Assembly: GCF_900182985.1 (NCBI RefSeq)
Contig: NZ_FXUY01000001.1
Location: 806,001-870,000, forward strand
Length of the DNA: 64,000 bases
DNA from: Pseudomonas helmanticensis
GTDB lineage: Bacteria; Pseudomonadota; Gammaproteobacteria; Pseudomonadales; Pseudomonadaceae
Direction: 5' to 3'
Shown: positions 35,987 to 44,769 of the stretch, in pieces
Layout of the letters: the number at the start of each line of letters is the position of its first letter
Position numbering within the stretch: the first letter of the stretch is position 1
Notes under the pieces: generated by a model
Seen by the model: the letters and a program-made list of their open reading frames with translations, nothing else
Told to the model about the DNA's origin: nothing
The model's database searches: none
Position numbers and translations under genes: made by a program

Positions 35987-36478
35987 ATGGGCCAGCTTGA
36001 ATTGCTTGAAAAATGGCGCCGCATGGCTGTAAGGCTGCAGATTGAACACGAAGTCAGTGCGCGGGATTTCGAGCGAGTCAGCTGGAAACTGGGCATTCCC
36101 TGCGTCGCGCTTTCGGCGGTGGTGAGTGCCAGCGTGTTTAGTTCGATCAACGACCAGTCGCTGATCTGGTTGCGATATGTGGCGGGTTTTCTCTCGATAC
36201 TGACGTTGGTGCTGAGCTCGGTGCAAACGTTCCTGAATTTCGAGACGCGTTCCACGGCACATCAGGACACGGCGGAGAAACTGGGAGCGCTGGCAAGGGA
36301 AATTCAGGAGCAACTGGCCTCTGGCAGTCAGGACGGCACGCTGGGTGCGGTAGTGACCGATATGCGTAAACGCCTGGACACCATTTTGGCCGACGCCCCC
36401 ACTTTGCCCCAGTCGGCGATTCGCCGACTGGGCGAAGGCGCCACAGACCCTGACAAGCAACTGCCGTCCACTGTTTAA
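35987..36478 (+). CDS. SLATT-like two-TM membrane protein (cluster gene 5)
   Basis: A 163-residue protein with an N-terminal amphipathic helix (LELLEKWRRMAVRLQIEHE), two closely spaced TM helices (about 34-53 and 60-83) and a cytosolic helical tail (STAHQDTAEKLGALAREIQEQL). This matches SLATT-type domains, which are two-TM effectors or pore-forming partners in nucleotide-sensing conflict systems. The ATG at 35987 follows GAGGAA. It lies 73 bp after the patatin gene and closes the cluster. I infer a membrane-acting component or an anchor for the patatin. Confidence 0.72.
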   Translation: MGQLELLEKWRRMAVRLQIEHEVSARDFERVSWKLGIPCVALSAVVSASVFSSINDQSLIWLRYVAGFLSILTLVLSSVQTFLNFETRSTAHQDTAEKLGALAREIQEQLASGSQDGTLGAVVTDMRKRLDTILADAPTLPQSAIRRLGEGATDPDKQLPSTV

Positions 36479-36500
36479 ACGTTATAGAAGTTGCCTCCGG

Positions 36501-36701
36501 TCACGTTGCGCGCTGGCTGACATGCTTGGGCCCCGCCAGCGCCCACGCAATCAACCCGAACAACGGCACAAACACGATCAATACGATCCACACGCCCTTG
36601 TTGCTCGATTTCCCCTCGCTCTTGCGCACCCGATTGATGGCCCAAAGTTCGATGAGCAGAAGAACTGCCGCCAGTACGATCCACACGGTTTCGATTTGCA
36701 T
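36501..36701 (-). CDS. PLDc_N-domain small membrane protein, 66 aa
   Basis: Two TM segments separated by a short charged loop: TVWIVLAAVLLLIELWAIN and GVWIVLIVFVPLFGLIAWAL, ending in AGPKH. This is the phospholipase D N-terminal-type (PLDc_N) small protein common in pseudomonads, without any PLD catalytic domain. AGGAGG precedes ATG 36701. It converges on the protease/NTPase cluster and probably is not part of it. Function unknown. Confidence 0.8.
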   Translation of the reverse strand: MQIETVWIVLAAVLLLIELWAINRVRKSEGKSSNKGVWIVLIVFVPLFGLIAWALAGPKHVSQRAT

Positions 36702-36751
36702 TGGCTACCTCCTGATGGTCTATGCGTTAGGTGGCGTGTGGTGCGACGGGT

Positions 36752-37672
36752 TCATTTCTTTTTATCCAGTGCCGCGAGTTGGCGCGCCAGGTCGAGGGCG
36801 ACGCGGCCGCTGTTCAGTGTCGGCAAGAGGTGGGTGAAGGGGATGTCGAGCAGGCGGTTTTCGCGCACGGCGCGCAGTTGGGAGAGGACCGGATCGTGGT
36901 TCAGCAGATAGCGTTTGCGGCTGGCGGGCGACCATTCGGCGTCGGCCAGCAGAATCACGTCCGGGTCGCTGACCAACAAGGTTTCGCTGCTGACGGTGAC
37001 CCGGTATTGATTGATCTCGGCGAACACATTGCGCGCGCCGGCAGCGGCCAGTAACGGCGTGACAAAACCACGCCCGCCTTCCGAGTCGAGGCCTTTGACC
37101 TCGCTGTCGAGGTAGAACACCGACAGCGGTTTACCCTGGCCGATCATCGCCTTGGCACTGGCCAGGTCAGTGTCCATGGCATCGATCAATGCTTGGGCTT
37201 TTTGCTGTTTTTGCAGCACGGTGCCCAAGGTCAGCAGGTCATTGCGCACATGCCCGAAGTAATCCAGCGAATGCCCGTTGCACGCCGATTCCAGCAAATA
37301 CGAGCCGACACCGTTACTCGCCAGGCCCGAACGCGAGGTCACGCCGTTACCGAACGCCGTGGCGAAGCCGCCGATCACCAGATCAGGATTCTGCGCGTAA
37401 AGCACCTCGCTGGACGGATACTGCCGGGCGATCACCGGCACGCCGACATACTCGGATTGCCGCTGAGCGGAACCGGTGTCATCCAGATACGCGACGCCAA
37501 CCAGCGACGCGCCGGCGCCTAATGCCAGGACAATGTCCGCCGCATGTTGATTGAGCGCGACGATGCGTGAAGGCTGCTCCGCGCGCCAGACTTCGCCACA
37601 ATTGCGATAACTCTCGGCGACAACATTTGCCGAGCAGAGCAGGGCGCACAGCAGCAACGCCAACCTGCTCAT
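36752..37672 (-). CDS. btuF: BtuF-like cobalamin-type ABC substrate-binding protein
   Basis: A 306-residue periplasmic binding protein: signal peptide MSRLALLLCALLCSANVVA, then RIVALNQHAADIVLALGAGASLVGVA, the class III (helical backbone) fold used for corrinoids and siderophores. The C-terminal half has FTHLLPTLNSG. ATG 37672 overlaps the ferredoxin stop (ATGA), so it is translationally coupled in the btuB operon under the B12 riboswitch, which supports corrinoid binding. The matching permease and ATPase genes are not adjacent. Confidence 0.8.
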   Translation of the reverse strand: MSRLALLLCALLCSANVVAESYRNCGEVWRAEQPSRIVALNQHAADIVLALGAGASLVGVAYLDDTGSAQRQSEYVGVPVIARQYPSSEVLYAQNPDLVIGGFATAFGNGVTSRSGLASNGVGSYLLESACNGHSLDYFGHVRNDLLTLGTVLQKQQKAQALIDAMDTDLASAKAMIGQGKPLSVFYLDSEVKGLDSEGGRGFVTPLLAAAGARNVFAEINQYRVTVSSETLLVSDPDVILLADAEWSPASRKRYLLNHDPVLSQLRAVRENRLLDIPFTHLLPTLNSGRVALDLARQLAALDKKK

Positions 37673-38028
37673 GGATGCGCCTTGATCAGCAAATCCTCGA
37701 CCACCTCGCCGCCGACCAGATGCCCGACAACCAGGCGCTGCACGTCGTCCTTGTTGTGCACGCCGTACCAGCATCGTTGCGGATACACCGTGACGATCGG
37801 CCCCAGATTGCACGGAAACTGACAGTGGGTGCGCGTCAGCAACACACCGCCCGGCGTTTCAATGCGCTGATGTTCGAGCAGATGACGGCGCAGCGTCTTC
37901 CATAATTGCAAGGCGCCGCGCTGGGTGCAGCGCGGGCCGGTGCAGAGAAACACGTGGTGCGCGTGCGCGGGCACCTGCGACCAGTCCGGGTGGCTGTCGA
38001 CGCCGTCGATGGTTTTGATGTCACTCAT
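37669..38028 (-). CDS. Thioredoxin-like 2Fe-2S ferredoxin
   Basis: A 119-residue protein with four cysteines placed as in thioredoxin-like [2Fe-2S] ferredoxins: FLCTGPRC (Cys29, Cys34) and THCQFPC (Cys69, Cys73). Such a protein is regularly found in Pseudomonas corrinoid-uptake operons, where it may reduce or handle the cobalt centre. Its ATG shares a base with the btuB stop and its stop overlaps btuF, so the three genes form one tightly coupled unit. Cytoplasmic. Confidence 0.85.
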   Translation of the reverse strand: MSDIKTIDGVDSHPDWSQVPAHAHHVFLCTGPRCTQRGALQLWKTLRRHLLEHQRIETPGGVLLTRTHCQFPCNLGPIVTVYPQRCWYGVHNKDDVQRLVVGHLVGGEVVEDLLIKAHP

Positions 38029-39965
38029 CAGAAACGGTACGTGTAGCGCACTTCGGAGGTGAACGGCCGGCCGAGGTTGTCGACGTTGCTTGCGCGGCTG
38101 GTGACGTAATCGCGGTCGAACAGGTTCTCGACCAGCAGGCTCACGCGGTGCTGATGCGCGCCGTCGAGGTAGCGATAGGCGTCGGCATCGACCACCGTGT
38201 AGTTGCCGTACTCGACCTGTTTCGAGCTGATCACATCGCGGATGTAGCGGATCGCACCGCCGGCACCCCACAGGCGGTTTTCCGATTCGTAGCCGACACG
38301 CGAGCGGGCGAAGAAACTCGGAATGTCGTTGAGGGTCACGCCCGTGCGTGATTCGGTGAGGTTGCGGGTCATGTCCGCTTGCAGGCTCCATTGCTCGTTG
38401 AGCGTCAGTCTGGCGTCAGCCTCGAAACCGCGCATCTGGATCTGGCCCTGGCCGTTGACCCACTGGATGTCGTCGAGGGTGATCAGATCGTCGATCTTGC
38501 GCTTGAACAGCGTCACGCTGGCGTTGAATTCGCGATCGAGCAGCAAGCCTTTGTAGTCGACGCCGAGTTCGGCGTTGCGGCTTTTCTCCGGTTTGAGGTC
38601 GCGATTACCGAGCTCGTCGCCCGGCTCGTTGACGAACAATTGTTCGGCGTTCGGCAGCTTGTACGCGGTGCCGTACTGGCCGCGCAGGGCCCAGTGCTCG
38701 TTGAGGTCATACAGCGAAGTGAGCATGCCGACCGTGGCGCTGTCGCCACCGGCCATGGCTTCGTGGCGAACGCCGATGCTCGGGTGCCAGTCGGGCAGGG
38801 CGTCGATCTGCGGACGCAGTTGGGTATACACGGCGTGGGCTTCGGCCTTGTCGTTGTCGATGATCAACACATCGTCCTGGCCCTTGAACCATTGGTTGTC
38901 GGTGCCGAACACCAGCACGTGGCCGCCCGCCAGTTCGGCCTTGCCTTCGGCCTGCACACCCCAATCGGTGAAGCCCCAATAGTCGTTGTGGTTGATGACT
39001 TTGGTGCCACCGCCCGCGACGTTGTTGATGCGCGTATAGCGCGTGTCCCAGTCGTTGATATGAGCTTTGACGAAGTAGCTCAGGCGCTCGTTGACGCTCT
39101 GTTCGAAGGTCGCCGTGGCGATTTGCTGGACGCGGTCGTTGGTGGTTTTGTGGTTGTCGACCGGGCGGGCGAAATCGAGGTTGGCGTCGGCGTATTGGTA
39201 GAACAGTTCCAGCCGCGAATTATCGCCGAACGACTGAATCGCCTTGCCACCCAACGTGGTCACTTCGTAGGCACGGTTCTTCGCAGAATCGTTTTTCATG
39301 TCGCGATTGCGAAACGGCTGATAACCGTCGGACACGTTGTGGCTGACATAGGCGAGCAAGCCGAGATCGCCGAAACCATTGCTGAAGATGTTTTCGACCC
39401 GCGCATCCTCGGTGGTGCCACCGAAGGTATCCACGCCCATGTTCACTTCGCCGGCGGCTTGGCGAGACTGCGGGCTGCGCGTGACGATGTTGATCACCCC
39501 CGACACCGCTTGCGTGCCGAACAGCAGGCTTTGCCCGCCCTTGAGCACTTCGATGCGTTCGATCGCGTTGGCCGGCAGGGTGTCCAGATACAGGCCGCCG
39601 TACAGGCGATTGTTCAGGCGCACGCCGTCGAGCAGGATCAGCGTGTCGTCGTTGCGCCCGCCGAGCAGCGAGTAGGTGCCGTAGTCGAACGGACCGTTTT
39701 TCGGCGCCACGTACAGACCGGGAATGAACATCTGCATGACACGGCTGACATCGGCGCTGGGGCCGGCGCGCTCGATCTGCTCGCGGGTGACGATGTCGAC
39801 CTTGCTGCCGAATCTGGCCATGTCGGCGACAGTGGTGGACTCCACCGAGGGCGCGGAAACGATTTGCTGATTGAGTTCCAGAGGGGCGTTGTCGGCCAGC
39901 AGCAGAGGGCTGAACAGGCAGCCGAAAAACACAGTTGGAGCATAGGTGTTGAAAGGTCGAATCAT
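38028..39965 (-). CDS. btuB: TonB-dependent vitamin B12 receptor
   Basis: A 645-residue outer-membrane receptor. The chosen start (39965, MIRPFNTYAPTVFFGC) gives a signal peptide. The plug shows SKVDIVTREQIERAGPSADVSRVMQMF, DDTLILLDGVRLNN and IEVLKGGQSLLFGTQAVSGVINIVTR; the barrel ends VRYTYRF. Plug and length fit BtuB. The upstream B12 riboswitch (40077-40262) makes B12 import the likely role. First gene of the operon with ferredoxin and btuF. Confidence 0.88.
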   Translation of the reverse strand: MIRPFNTYAPTVFFGCLFSPLLLADNAPLELNQQIVSAPSVESTTVADMARFGSKVDIVTREQIERAGPSADVSRVMQMFIPGLYVAPKNGPFDYGTYSLLGGRNDDTLILLDGVRLNNRLYGGLYLDTLPANAIERIEVLKGGQSLLFGTQAVSGVINIVTRSPQSRQAAGEVNMGVDTFGGTTEDARVENIFSNGFGDLGLLAYVSHNVSDGYQPFRNRDMKNDSAKNRAYEVTTLGGKAIQSFGDNSRLELFYQYADANLDFARPVDNHKTTNDRVQQIATATFEQSVNERLSYFVKAHINDWDTRYTRINNVAGGGTKVINHNDYWGFTDWGVQAEGKAELAGGHVLVFGTDNQWFKGQDDVLIIDNDKAEAHAVYTQLRPQIDALPDWHPSIGVRHEAMAGGDSATVGMLTSLYDLNEHWALRGQYGTAYKLPNAEQLFVNEPGDELGNRDLKPEKSRNAELGVDYKGLLLDREFNASVTLFKRKIDDLITLDDIQWVNGQGQIQMRGFEADARLTLNEQWSLQADMTRNLTESRTGVTLNDIPSFFARSRVGYESENRLWGAGGAIRYIRDVISSKQVEYGNYTVVDADAYRYLDGAHQHRVSLLVENLFDRDYVTSRASNVDNLGRPFTSEVRYTYRF

Positions 39966-40076
39966 TGTCTTCTCGAAAAGAAACTTCGCAGAAGAGCATG
40001 CAGGAGAAGGCATCGCGCACACGCCGACACCGGCCCATGCCCGCCCACCGCAGGATTTTGCCAAACAGATATTTCG

Positions 40077-40262
40077 GGCCGGTCTCCGGGCTCGCGCGTA
40101 TCGAGGCTTTCACCTTCCCATGGCCGTCTGGCCACAGTGGTGTATCGAAAGCATCACGCGCATACCGTTGCGGGGGCAGCACCGGACTTGTTCGAAAAGA
40201 ACGTACCGGTTTCCCGTTTCACCCCATGCACGGCGGCATGGGACACCTGAAACTGGGCGGCA
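40077..40262 (-). ncRNA. Cobalamin riboswitch (AdoCbl class)
   Basis: On the minus strand, 110-300 bases before btuB, the B12 aptamer core is plain: GGGTGAAACGGGAA (40211-40224), CCGGT, then the B12 box GCTGCCCCCGCAACGG (40165-40180), CCACTG, GGGAAGG, and the closing GAGCCCGGAGACCGGCC. When B12 is bound, the switch represses btuB and its partners. Confidence 0.93.
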
Positions 40263-40423
40263 TCTGAACATTCGAAAGACCGTTCGTCAACTTGCCCGAG
40301 AGAACCTCGATAAATCTTGAAAGAACAATCTGCGGCGTTTTTTGTAAGAGCAACTAAGGTCTACAGCGGAGAGCAGTGGTGGTTTTTCGCCAATCAGGGC
40401 AGGGGTGTGGGAGGGGATCCGGG

Positions 40424-40792
40424 ATGATTCAAATTTCTGCAAAACAATATGAAGCCCTTACCTTGGCTTCTGATCTGCGTCTGTCGGAGGACATGGAGCA
40501 GCATGTTTATGCGCATCTCCCTTCTTATGCAGAGGAACATGGACGAGCCGGCGTGAAGCAAATCGTGCAGGCTGCGATAGCACGTTCCAGGCAGTGGCAG
40601 CTGTCGAGGCGTGCCACTTTTCAGATGCTGAATCTATTGTGCCTTTACGGCAATGAGTTCGAGAGCGATGCTCAGTGCCAGTGGCTGGTGGATGTATTGA
40701 ATGATGAAGCGTTCGGAGATATGTCAGCCAGGATGAACATGGCGCAAAGCGAGGCGCTTGGAAAGCTGGCTATTGATCAGGAAGAATCTTGA
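40424..40792 (+). CDS. Accessory protein of a T6SS-like effector pair, 122 aa
   Basis: A 122-residue cytoplasmic helical protein: MIQISAKQYEALTLASDLR, IVQAAIARSRQWQLSRRATFQML and LNDEAFGDM. The pattern (short N-terminal strand, then YG/W-type helices and a 'LCLYGNEFE' line) resembles small proteins found between VgrG/LysM genes and effector genes in pseudomonads. The start at 40424 follows GGAGGGG. It lies 15 bp before the EEP nuclease gene. I infer a chaperone or loading adaptor; function is not established. Confidence 0.5.
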   Translation: MIQISAKQYEALTLASDLRLSEDMEQHVYAHLPSYAEEHGRAGVKQIVQAAIARSRQWQLSRRATFQMLNLLCLYGNEFESDAQCQWLVDVLNDEAFGDMSARMNMAQSEALGKLAIDQEES

Positions 40793-40807
40793 AAGGAGTC
40801 GGGAATC

Positions 40808-42811
40808 GTGGGTCGAAAAAGGAAAACAGTGGGTGAGCCGTATCTGGCGTTCTCCGCTGCCGCCGCGCAGGATTCAAACGGCGTTGCGGTTGTGCCGGTT
40901 GAGATATGTCCTTATAAAAAAGGAGTGCCGCTAAAGCTCGCATTCTGGAACGTGCAGAATTTCACTGGAGATTTAATCCGGCATGGCAAGAACGTCACCA
41001 AGACGCCACTGTCAGCGCCGAGAAATCAGGTGCGAATAGAATTTATCGCCAAAGCGATTAAAACCCTGAACCTGGATGCGTTGGCTCTCATGGAGTTGGG
41101 GTCAGACGGTGAGACAGTGATGAGGGGGATTACCGAGAAGTTGAATGCGGAAAAAGAGGGAGTGTGGAACAGTACCTTCAGTCTGGAAAGCGGCGCGAGA
41201 TTTGATTACCCTGAGTTCATAAAAATCAATATTTATACTTATAAGGATTACGAAAGACAGTTGAGTTCGTTGAGACTGACGCTAAAGCACTACGATGTCA
41301 CTCATTTCGAGGCTGGTGCGATGGCAGGCTTGGAAATGCGTATTCGTGGGCATAGAGAACTCGATGCTGACTTCAATTCGGAGGTGAGAGAAGCGCTGGA
41401 AAGTATCGAGGAAATCGCTAACGGCTGTTCGCCTGATGCTGAAGCGAATGCTATCAAGAAGCTTGAAGAGTTTTTAAAAGACGTTAAGAAAGATAAGCCG
41501 TTGCATCAGATGTTGTCCGACATGCTGACCGCGGCCCCATCAAATGTGGGAGATATTCAGCAGAGAATAATCGACTGTGACAGCACGTGCAGTGTCGCCC
41601 CTGATACGGCGGTTGCCATTGCAATTGCACATCGTGGAGGAACGCTGGAACTTACGCTGAAAGCGATTCACCCTGTGCCAGAAGAAGGATTGTTTGTCGC
41701 GCTCCGATATTTCAAGGTGATTGACGGATATTATGAACGCTATGGATGTGTTTTTCGCACTGAGCTGACTGAGTCGTCAATTAGCCATAAACTGGTTTAT
41801 TCCGATGTGTGGAAAATAGGCGAAAAGACCAACAGTCGCCAGGCATGGGCTTTCAATCTTTCTGTAGGAGGGAAACAGGTCAGTGCTTATTTGATTCACT
41901 CCATGTTTGGTATTGCCACAACTAAAATACGGAGTGAGCCAACTGCCATGGATGATGTGACTGAAGACGTCGAAATGGCACCTGAGCAAGCTCTCGAGGA
42001 GGATGAGGGGAAAGTCATCAGTGAAACGCTTAATGAATTGCGTGTCCGGACGTTGATTGCGCAGGCGGATGTCGCCAATAAATCTGAATATCCACCTGTT
42101 TTTATTATGGGGGATACTAATATCGCGACCAGTCATTTGGAAGATGCTATCGGAAAGATGAAAGCTGTGGGCTATGGCTATATGTCTGGAGGAGTAAAAA
42201 CCACACTTAAGGCAGAAACTACCATACTGTATAAGTCTGGTGGCGCCCCTTCCGAATATTTTAATCAGCCATACGATGCGGTTTATCAGCGCAAAGATAC
42301 CGTCGAGGATTTTCTTACCAGTGTTTCTTATCCATTTGATGAGCAGCTATATGGCATTTTTAATGAGGCTCTGGGCAGTAACGAGCATGTCAAGAACTGG
42401 TATTTAGAACTTCTGGTTCTGAAGTTGTCGTGTGTGACCGACTTGTTCAAACTTAGACGTTACAGTGAGTGGGAAAATGTTTTTTTAACTGCCGCTAGTC
42501 GTGCAACGTTTTCTCATGAGTTAAAAGGTGATGAATATATTGAAGCGTCCCGGAATTTAAGTGCACAACTGAAGACGGAAAAAATAGAAGACGCCCGATT
42601 GAATGGTGCACTTGTTGTCTATCATGAGGTGGTCAGTTGCAAGGCTAAGATTTTCGCGTTATTTCATAGAAAGTTTATCAGTGATCACCGTATTGTGGTG
42701 ATGGATATGATATTAAAAAATGAAGTTTCCAGCGCGGGCGAATCTCGAAGCAGTAATGCACAAGATGAGTGGGAAGTAATAAAAAAACAACGTAGGGGGT
42801 TAGGCACCTGA
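40808..42811 (+). CDS. EEP-fold (endonuclease/exonuclease/phosphatase) protein, candidate toxic effector
   Basis: A 667-residue protein with the full catalytic set of the EEP superfamily: LKLAFWNVQNF (Asn48), ALMELGSDGE (Glu96), YLIHSMFG (His364), GDTNIA (Asp436, Asn438) and SDHRIVV (Asp626, His627). DNase I-like enzymes of this set cut DNA; some cleave phospholipids or phosphoinositides. A long insertion (about 150-340) and an acidic stretch separate the motifs. GTG 40808 follows AAAGGAG. The 3 prime half is AT-rich, unlike neighbouring genes, pointing to acquired DNA. No secretion or immunity gene is obvious nearby. Confidence 0.7.
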   Translation: MGRKRKTVGEPYLAFSAAAAQDSNGVAVVPVEICPYKKGVPLKLAFWNVQNFTGDLIRHGKNVTKTPLSAPRNQVRIEFIAKAIKTLNLDALALMELGSDGETVMRGITEKLNAEKEGVWNSTFSLESGARFDYPEFIKINIYTYKDYERQLSSLRLTLKHYDVTHFEAGAMAGLEMRIRGHRELDADFNSEVREALESIEEIANGCSPDAEANAIKKLEEFLKDVKKDKPLHQMLSDMLTAAPSNVGDIQQRIIDCDSTCSVAPDTAVAIAIAHRGGTLELTLKAIHPVPEEGLFVALRYFKVIDGYYERYGCVFRTELTESSISHKLVYSDVWKIGEKTNSRQAWAFNLSVGGKQVSAYLIHSMFGIATTKIRSEPTAMDDVTEDVEMAPEQALEEDEGKVISETLNELRVRTLIAQADVANKSEYPPVFIMGDTNIATSHLEDAIGKMKAVGYGYMSGGVKTTLKAETTILYKSGGAPSEYFNQPYDAVYQRKDTVEDFLTSVSYPFDEQLYGIFNEALGSNEHVKNWYLELLVLKLSCVTDLFKLRRYSEWENVFLTAASRATFSHELKGDEYIEASRNLSAQLKTEKIEDARLNGALVVYHEVVSCKAKIFALFHRKFISDHRIVVMDMILKNEVSSAGESRSSNAQDEWEVIKKQRRGLGT

Positions 42812-42839
42812 GCTGTTTTGAATTCCGTAACCCCTTTGA

Positions 42840-42935
42840 CGCACCACGTTCACTGCTTCAGCAGGTTACCGCCAGGGCTTCGACGGCGACAGCCACGGCT
42901 ATGACGCGATGCTCGGCTTCAAGATCAACTTCTAG
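42840..42935 (+). pseudogene. C-terminal remnant of an outer-membrane beta-barrel gene
   Basis: Thirty-one codons in frame encode TTFTASAGYRQGFDGDSHGYD and end in MLGFKINF with the C-terminal Phe typical of barrel proteins, then TAG at 42933. Nothing upstream in this frame is coding (a TGA precedes). The rest of the gene is missing, apparently replaced by the effector module that ends at 42811. Confidence 0.5.
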
Positions 42936-42962
42936 CCACGCCGAGCATCGCGGGAGTCACGC

Positions 42963-43541
42963 TCAGGCGCTCATCAATTGTTTGAGGTGCAGCAACAGGA
43001 TGATGGTCTTGCCGTCCATGATCCGGCCGTCATTGACCATCGCCAGCGCCTCGTCAAAAGGCAGCTCCAGCACTTCGATGTCTTCGCCTTCTTCGGCCAG
43101 GCCACCGCCGGCGCTGATGCGATCTTCGGGATGGTATTCGCCGATGAAAAAGTACAGGCGCTCGGTGACCGAGCCTGGGCTCATGAACGCTTCGTAGACC
43201 TTGCGCACTGACCTGACGCGGTAGCCGGTTTCTTCTTCAGCTTCGAGGCGGATACGTTCTTCGGGGCTGGCGTTATCGAGCAGCCCGGCAGCGGTTTCGA
43301 TCAGATAACCGTCATGACCGTTGACGAAGGCCGGGATGCGAAATTGCCGGGTGAGGATGACCGTGCGTTGCGCCAGGTTGTAGAGCGCGATCGTCGCGCC
43401 ATTGCCGCGGTCATACACCTCGCGGGTCTGCGTCTGCCAGCTGCCGTCGCGGCGCTGAAGTTCGAAGTCGATCTTTTTCAGGATGTACCAGTTATCCGAG
43501 AGCAGATGCTGGGCGACAATTCGCACATTGCGATGGTTCAT
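42963..43541 (-). CDS. nudK: GDP-mannose/ADP-ribose type Nudix pyrophosphatase
   Basis: A 192-residue Nudix enzyme. The Nudix box runs from Gly86 to Tyr107 ([12 protein letters not shown]...EAEEETGY); the first Arg of the canonical box reads differently but in the same way as in E. coli NudK, and [16 protein letters not shown] plus DGKTI match that protein over the whole length (191 aa in E. coli). NudK hydrolyses GDP-mannose and related sugar nucleotides. Cytoplasmic, dimeric in relatives. Confidence 0.9.
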   Translation of the reverse strand: MNHRNVRIVAQHLLSDNWYILKKIDFELQRRDGSWQTQTREVYDRGNGATIALYNLAQRTVILTRQFRIPAFVNGHDGYLIETAAGLLDNASPEERIRLEAEEETGYRVRSVRKVYEAFMSPGSVTERLYFFIGEYHPEDRISAGGGLAEEGEDIEVLELPFDEALAMVNDGRIMDGKTIILLLHLKQLMSA

Positions 43542-43640
43542 GGGCAGAGATCCTTATGGGCTATCCGTGGATTATCGTGAATAATCAAAAGCTCGCAACG
43601 GCATCGCGGATGTCGGTCAAGTCAGTCAGGGAAGCGTTGC

Positions 43641-44768
43641 ATGGCATTCAGGGTGTTGGTGGTCGGTGGCTACGGTAACTTCGGCAGCATCGTGTCCAGG
43701 CATTTGGCGCAAATGGCCAATGTGGCGCTGGTGATCTCGGGCCGCGATCCAGGCAAGTTACAGCGTAAAGTCGATGCATTGAATGGTCAGTCGGGGCGCG
43801 TCGTCGAAGGTTGGTGCGGCGATGCCATGGGTAGCGAGTTCGGCTGCGCTTTGCGTTTGCTGAACATTCAACTGGTCATCCACACTGGCGGCCCGTTTCA
43901 GGGGCAATCCTATGCGGTGGCCGAGCGCTGCATCGAGGCCGGCGTCAACTACTGCGACCTGTCCGACTGCCGAACGTTCGTCAACGGCATTGGCGTACTC
44001 GATGTTCGGGCCAGGCAAGCCGGCGTGGCGATCCTCAGTGGTTGCAGTTCGGTGCCAACGCTGTCGTCGGCAATCATCGACGAACAACGCCAGCGTTTTT
44101 CGCGCATCGATTCGATCGAGCATGGCATTTCTTCTTCGGCGAAGATGCCGGGGCTGTCGACCATCGAGGGTGTACTCGCTTACGCCGGCAAGCCGATCAA
44201 ACAGTTGAAGAACGGCAAGGTGCATGAAGTGCTCGGCTGGCAAGACCTGACCTTGCGCAAGATGCCGCAACTGGGCACGCGTCTGCTGGCCAATGTCGAC
44301 GTCCCGGACATGGACATCTTTGCCCGCCGCTATGGCGCGCAAACTCTGAGCTTCAAGGCCGGCGCGGGTCTGAAACTCGGCGGTGTCGCCAACGGCTTGC
44401 TGGCTCAGGCATTGAAGATTGGTCTGCTGCGCGACCACGTTAGTTGGGCCGCCAGGCTGCATCGGCTAGGGACGTGGTTCGAGCGTTTCGGCGACGGCAA
44501 AAGCGCGATGTACATCGACGTTCAGGGCATTGGCGTCGAGGGCAAACCGCTGACGATGACCGCGCAACTGACCGCCCTCAACGACAAAGGCCCGGAGATC
44601 CCAAGCTGTGCTGCCGTGGCGCTGGCAGCAAAAATGGCCCAGGGTTATCTGCCGTCAGCCGGCGCGCGACCGTGCGTGGGCGAAGTCAGCGTCGCTGAAT
44701 ACCTGGCGGCGATCAACGATCCCGACAACCTGAGTTTGTCCGTGCAGTTCTCCGACGGGCAGATTTGA
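43641..44768 (+). CDS. Saccharopine dehydrogenase-like NAD(P)-binding protein
   Basis: A 375-residue protein with a Rossmann start VLVVGGYGNFGSIVSRHLA and the saccharopine dehydrogenase N-terminal layout (VIHTGGPFQGQSYAVAERCIEAGVNYCDLSD). Family members with this start are annotated only generally; the true reaction is unknown. It is followed one base later by a DUF2269 membrane gene, so they are cotranscribed. Confidence 0.8.
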   Translation: MAFRVLVVGGYGNFGSIVSRHLAQMANVALVISGRDPGKLQRKVDALNGQSGRVVEGWCGDAMGSEFGCALRLLNIQLVIHTGGPFQGQSYAVAERCIEAGVNYCDLSDCRTFVNGIGVLDVRARQAGVAILSGCSSVPTLSSAIIDEQRQRFSRIDSIEHGISSSAKMPGLSTIEGVLAYAGKPIKQLKNGKVHEVLGWQDLTLRKMPQLGTRLLANVDVPDMDIFARRYGAQTLSFKAGAGLKLGGVANGLLAQALKIGLLRDHVSWAARLHRLGTWFERFGDGKSAMYIDVQGIGVEGKPLTMTAQLTALNDKGPEIPSCAAVALAAKMAQGYLPSAGARPCVGEVSVAEYLAAINDPDNLSLSVQFSDGQI

Positions 44769-44769
44769 A

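Noticed and set aside
27003..36478. Reading the five-gene cluster as a prophage or secretion locus
   Set aside because: There are no integrase, structural, tail or secretion genes, no att-like repeats that I can see, and no signal peptides on the protease, nuclease or lipase.
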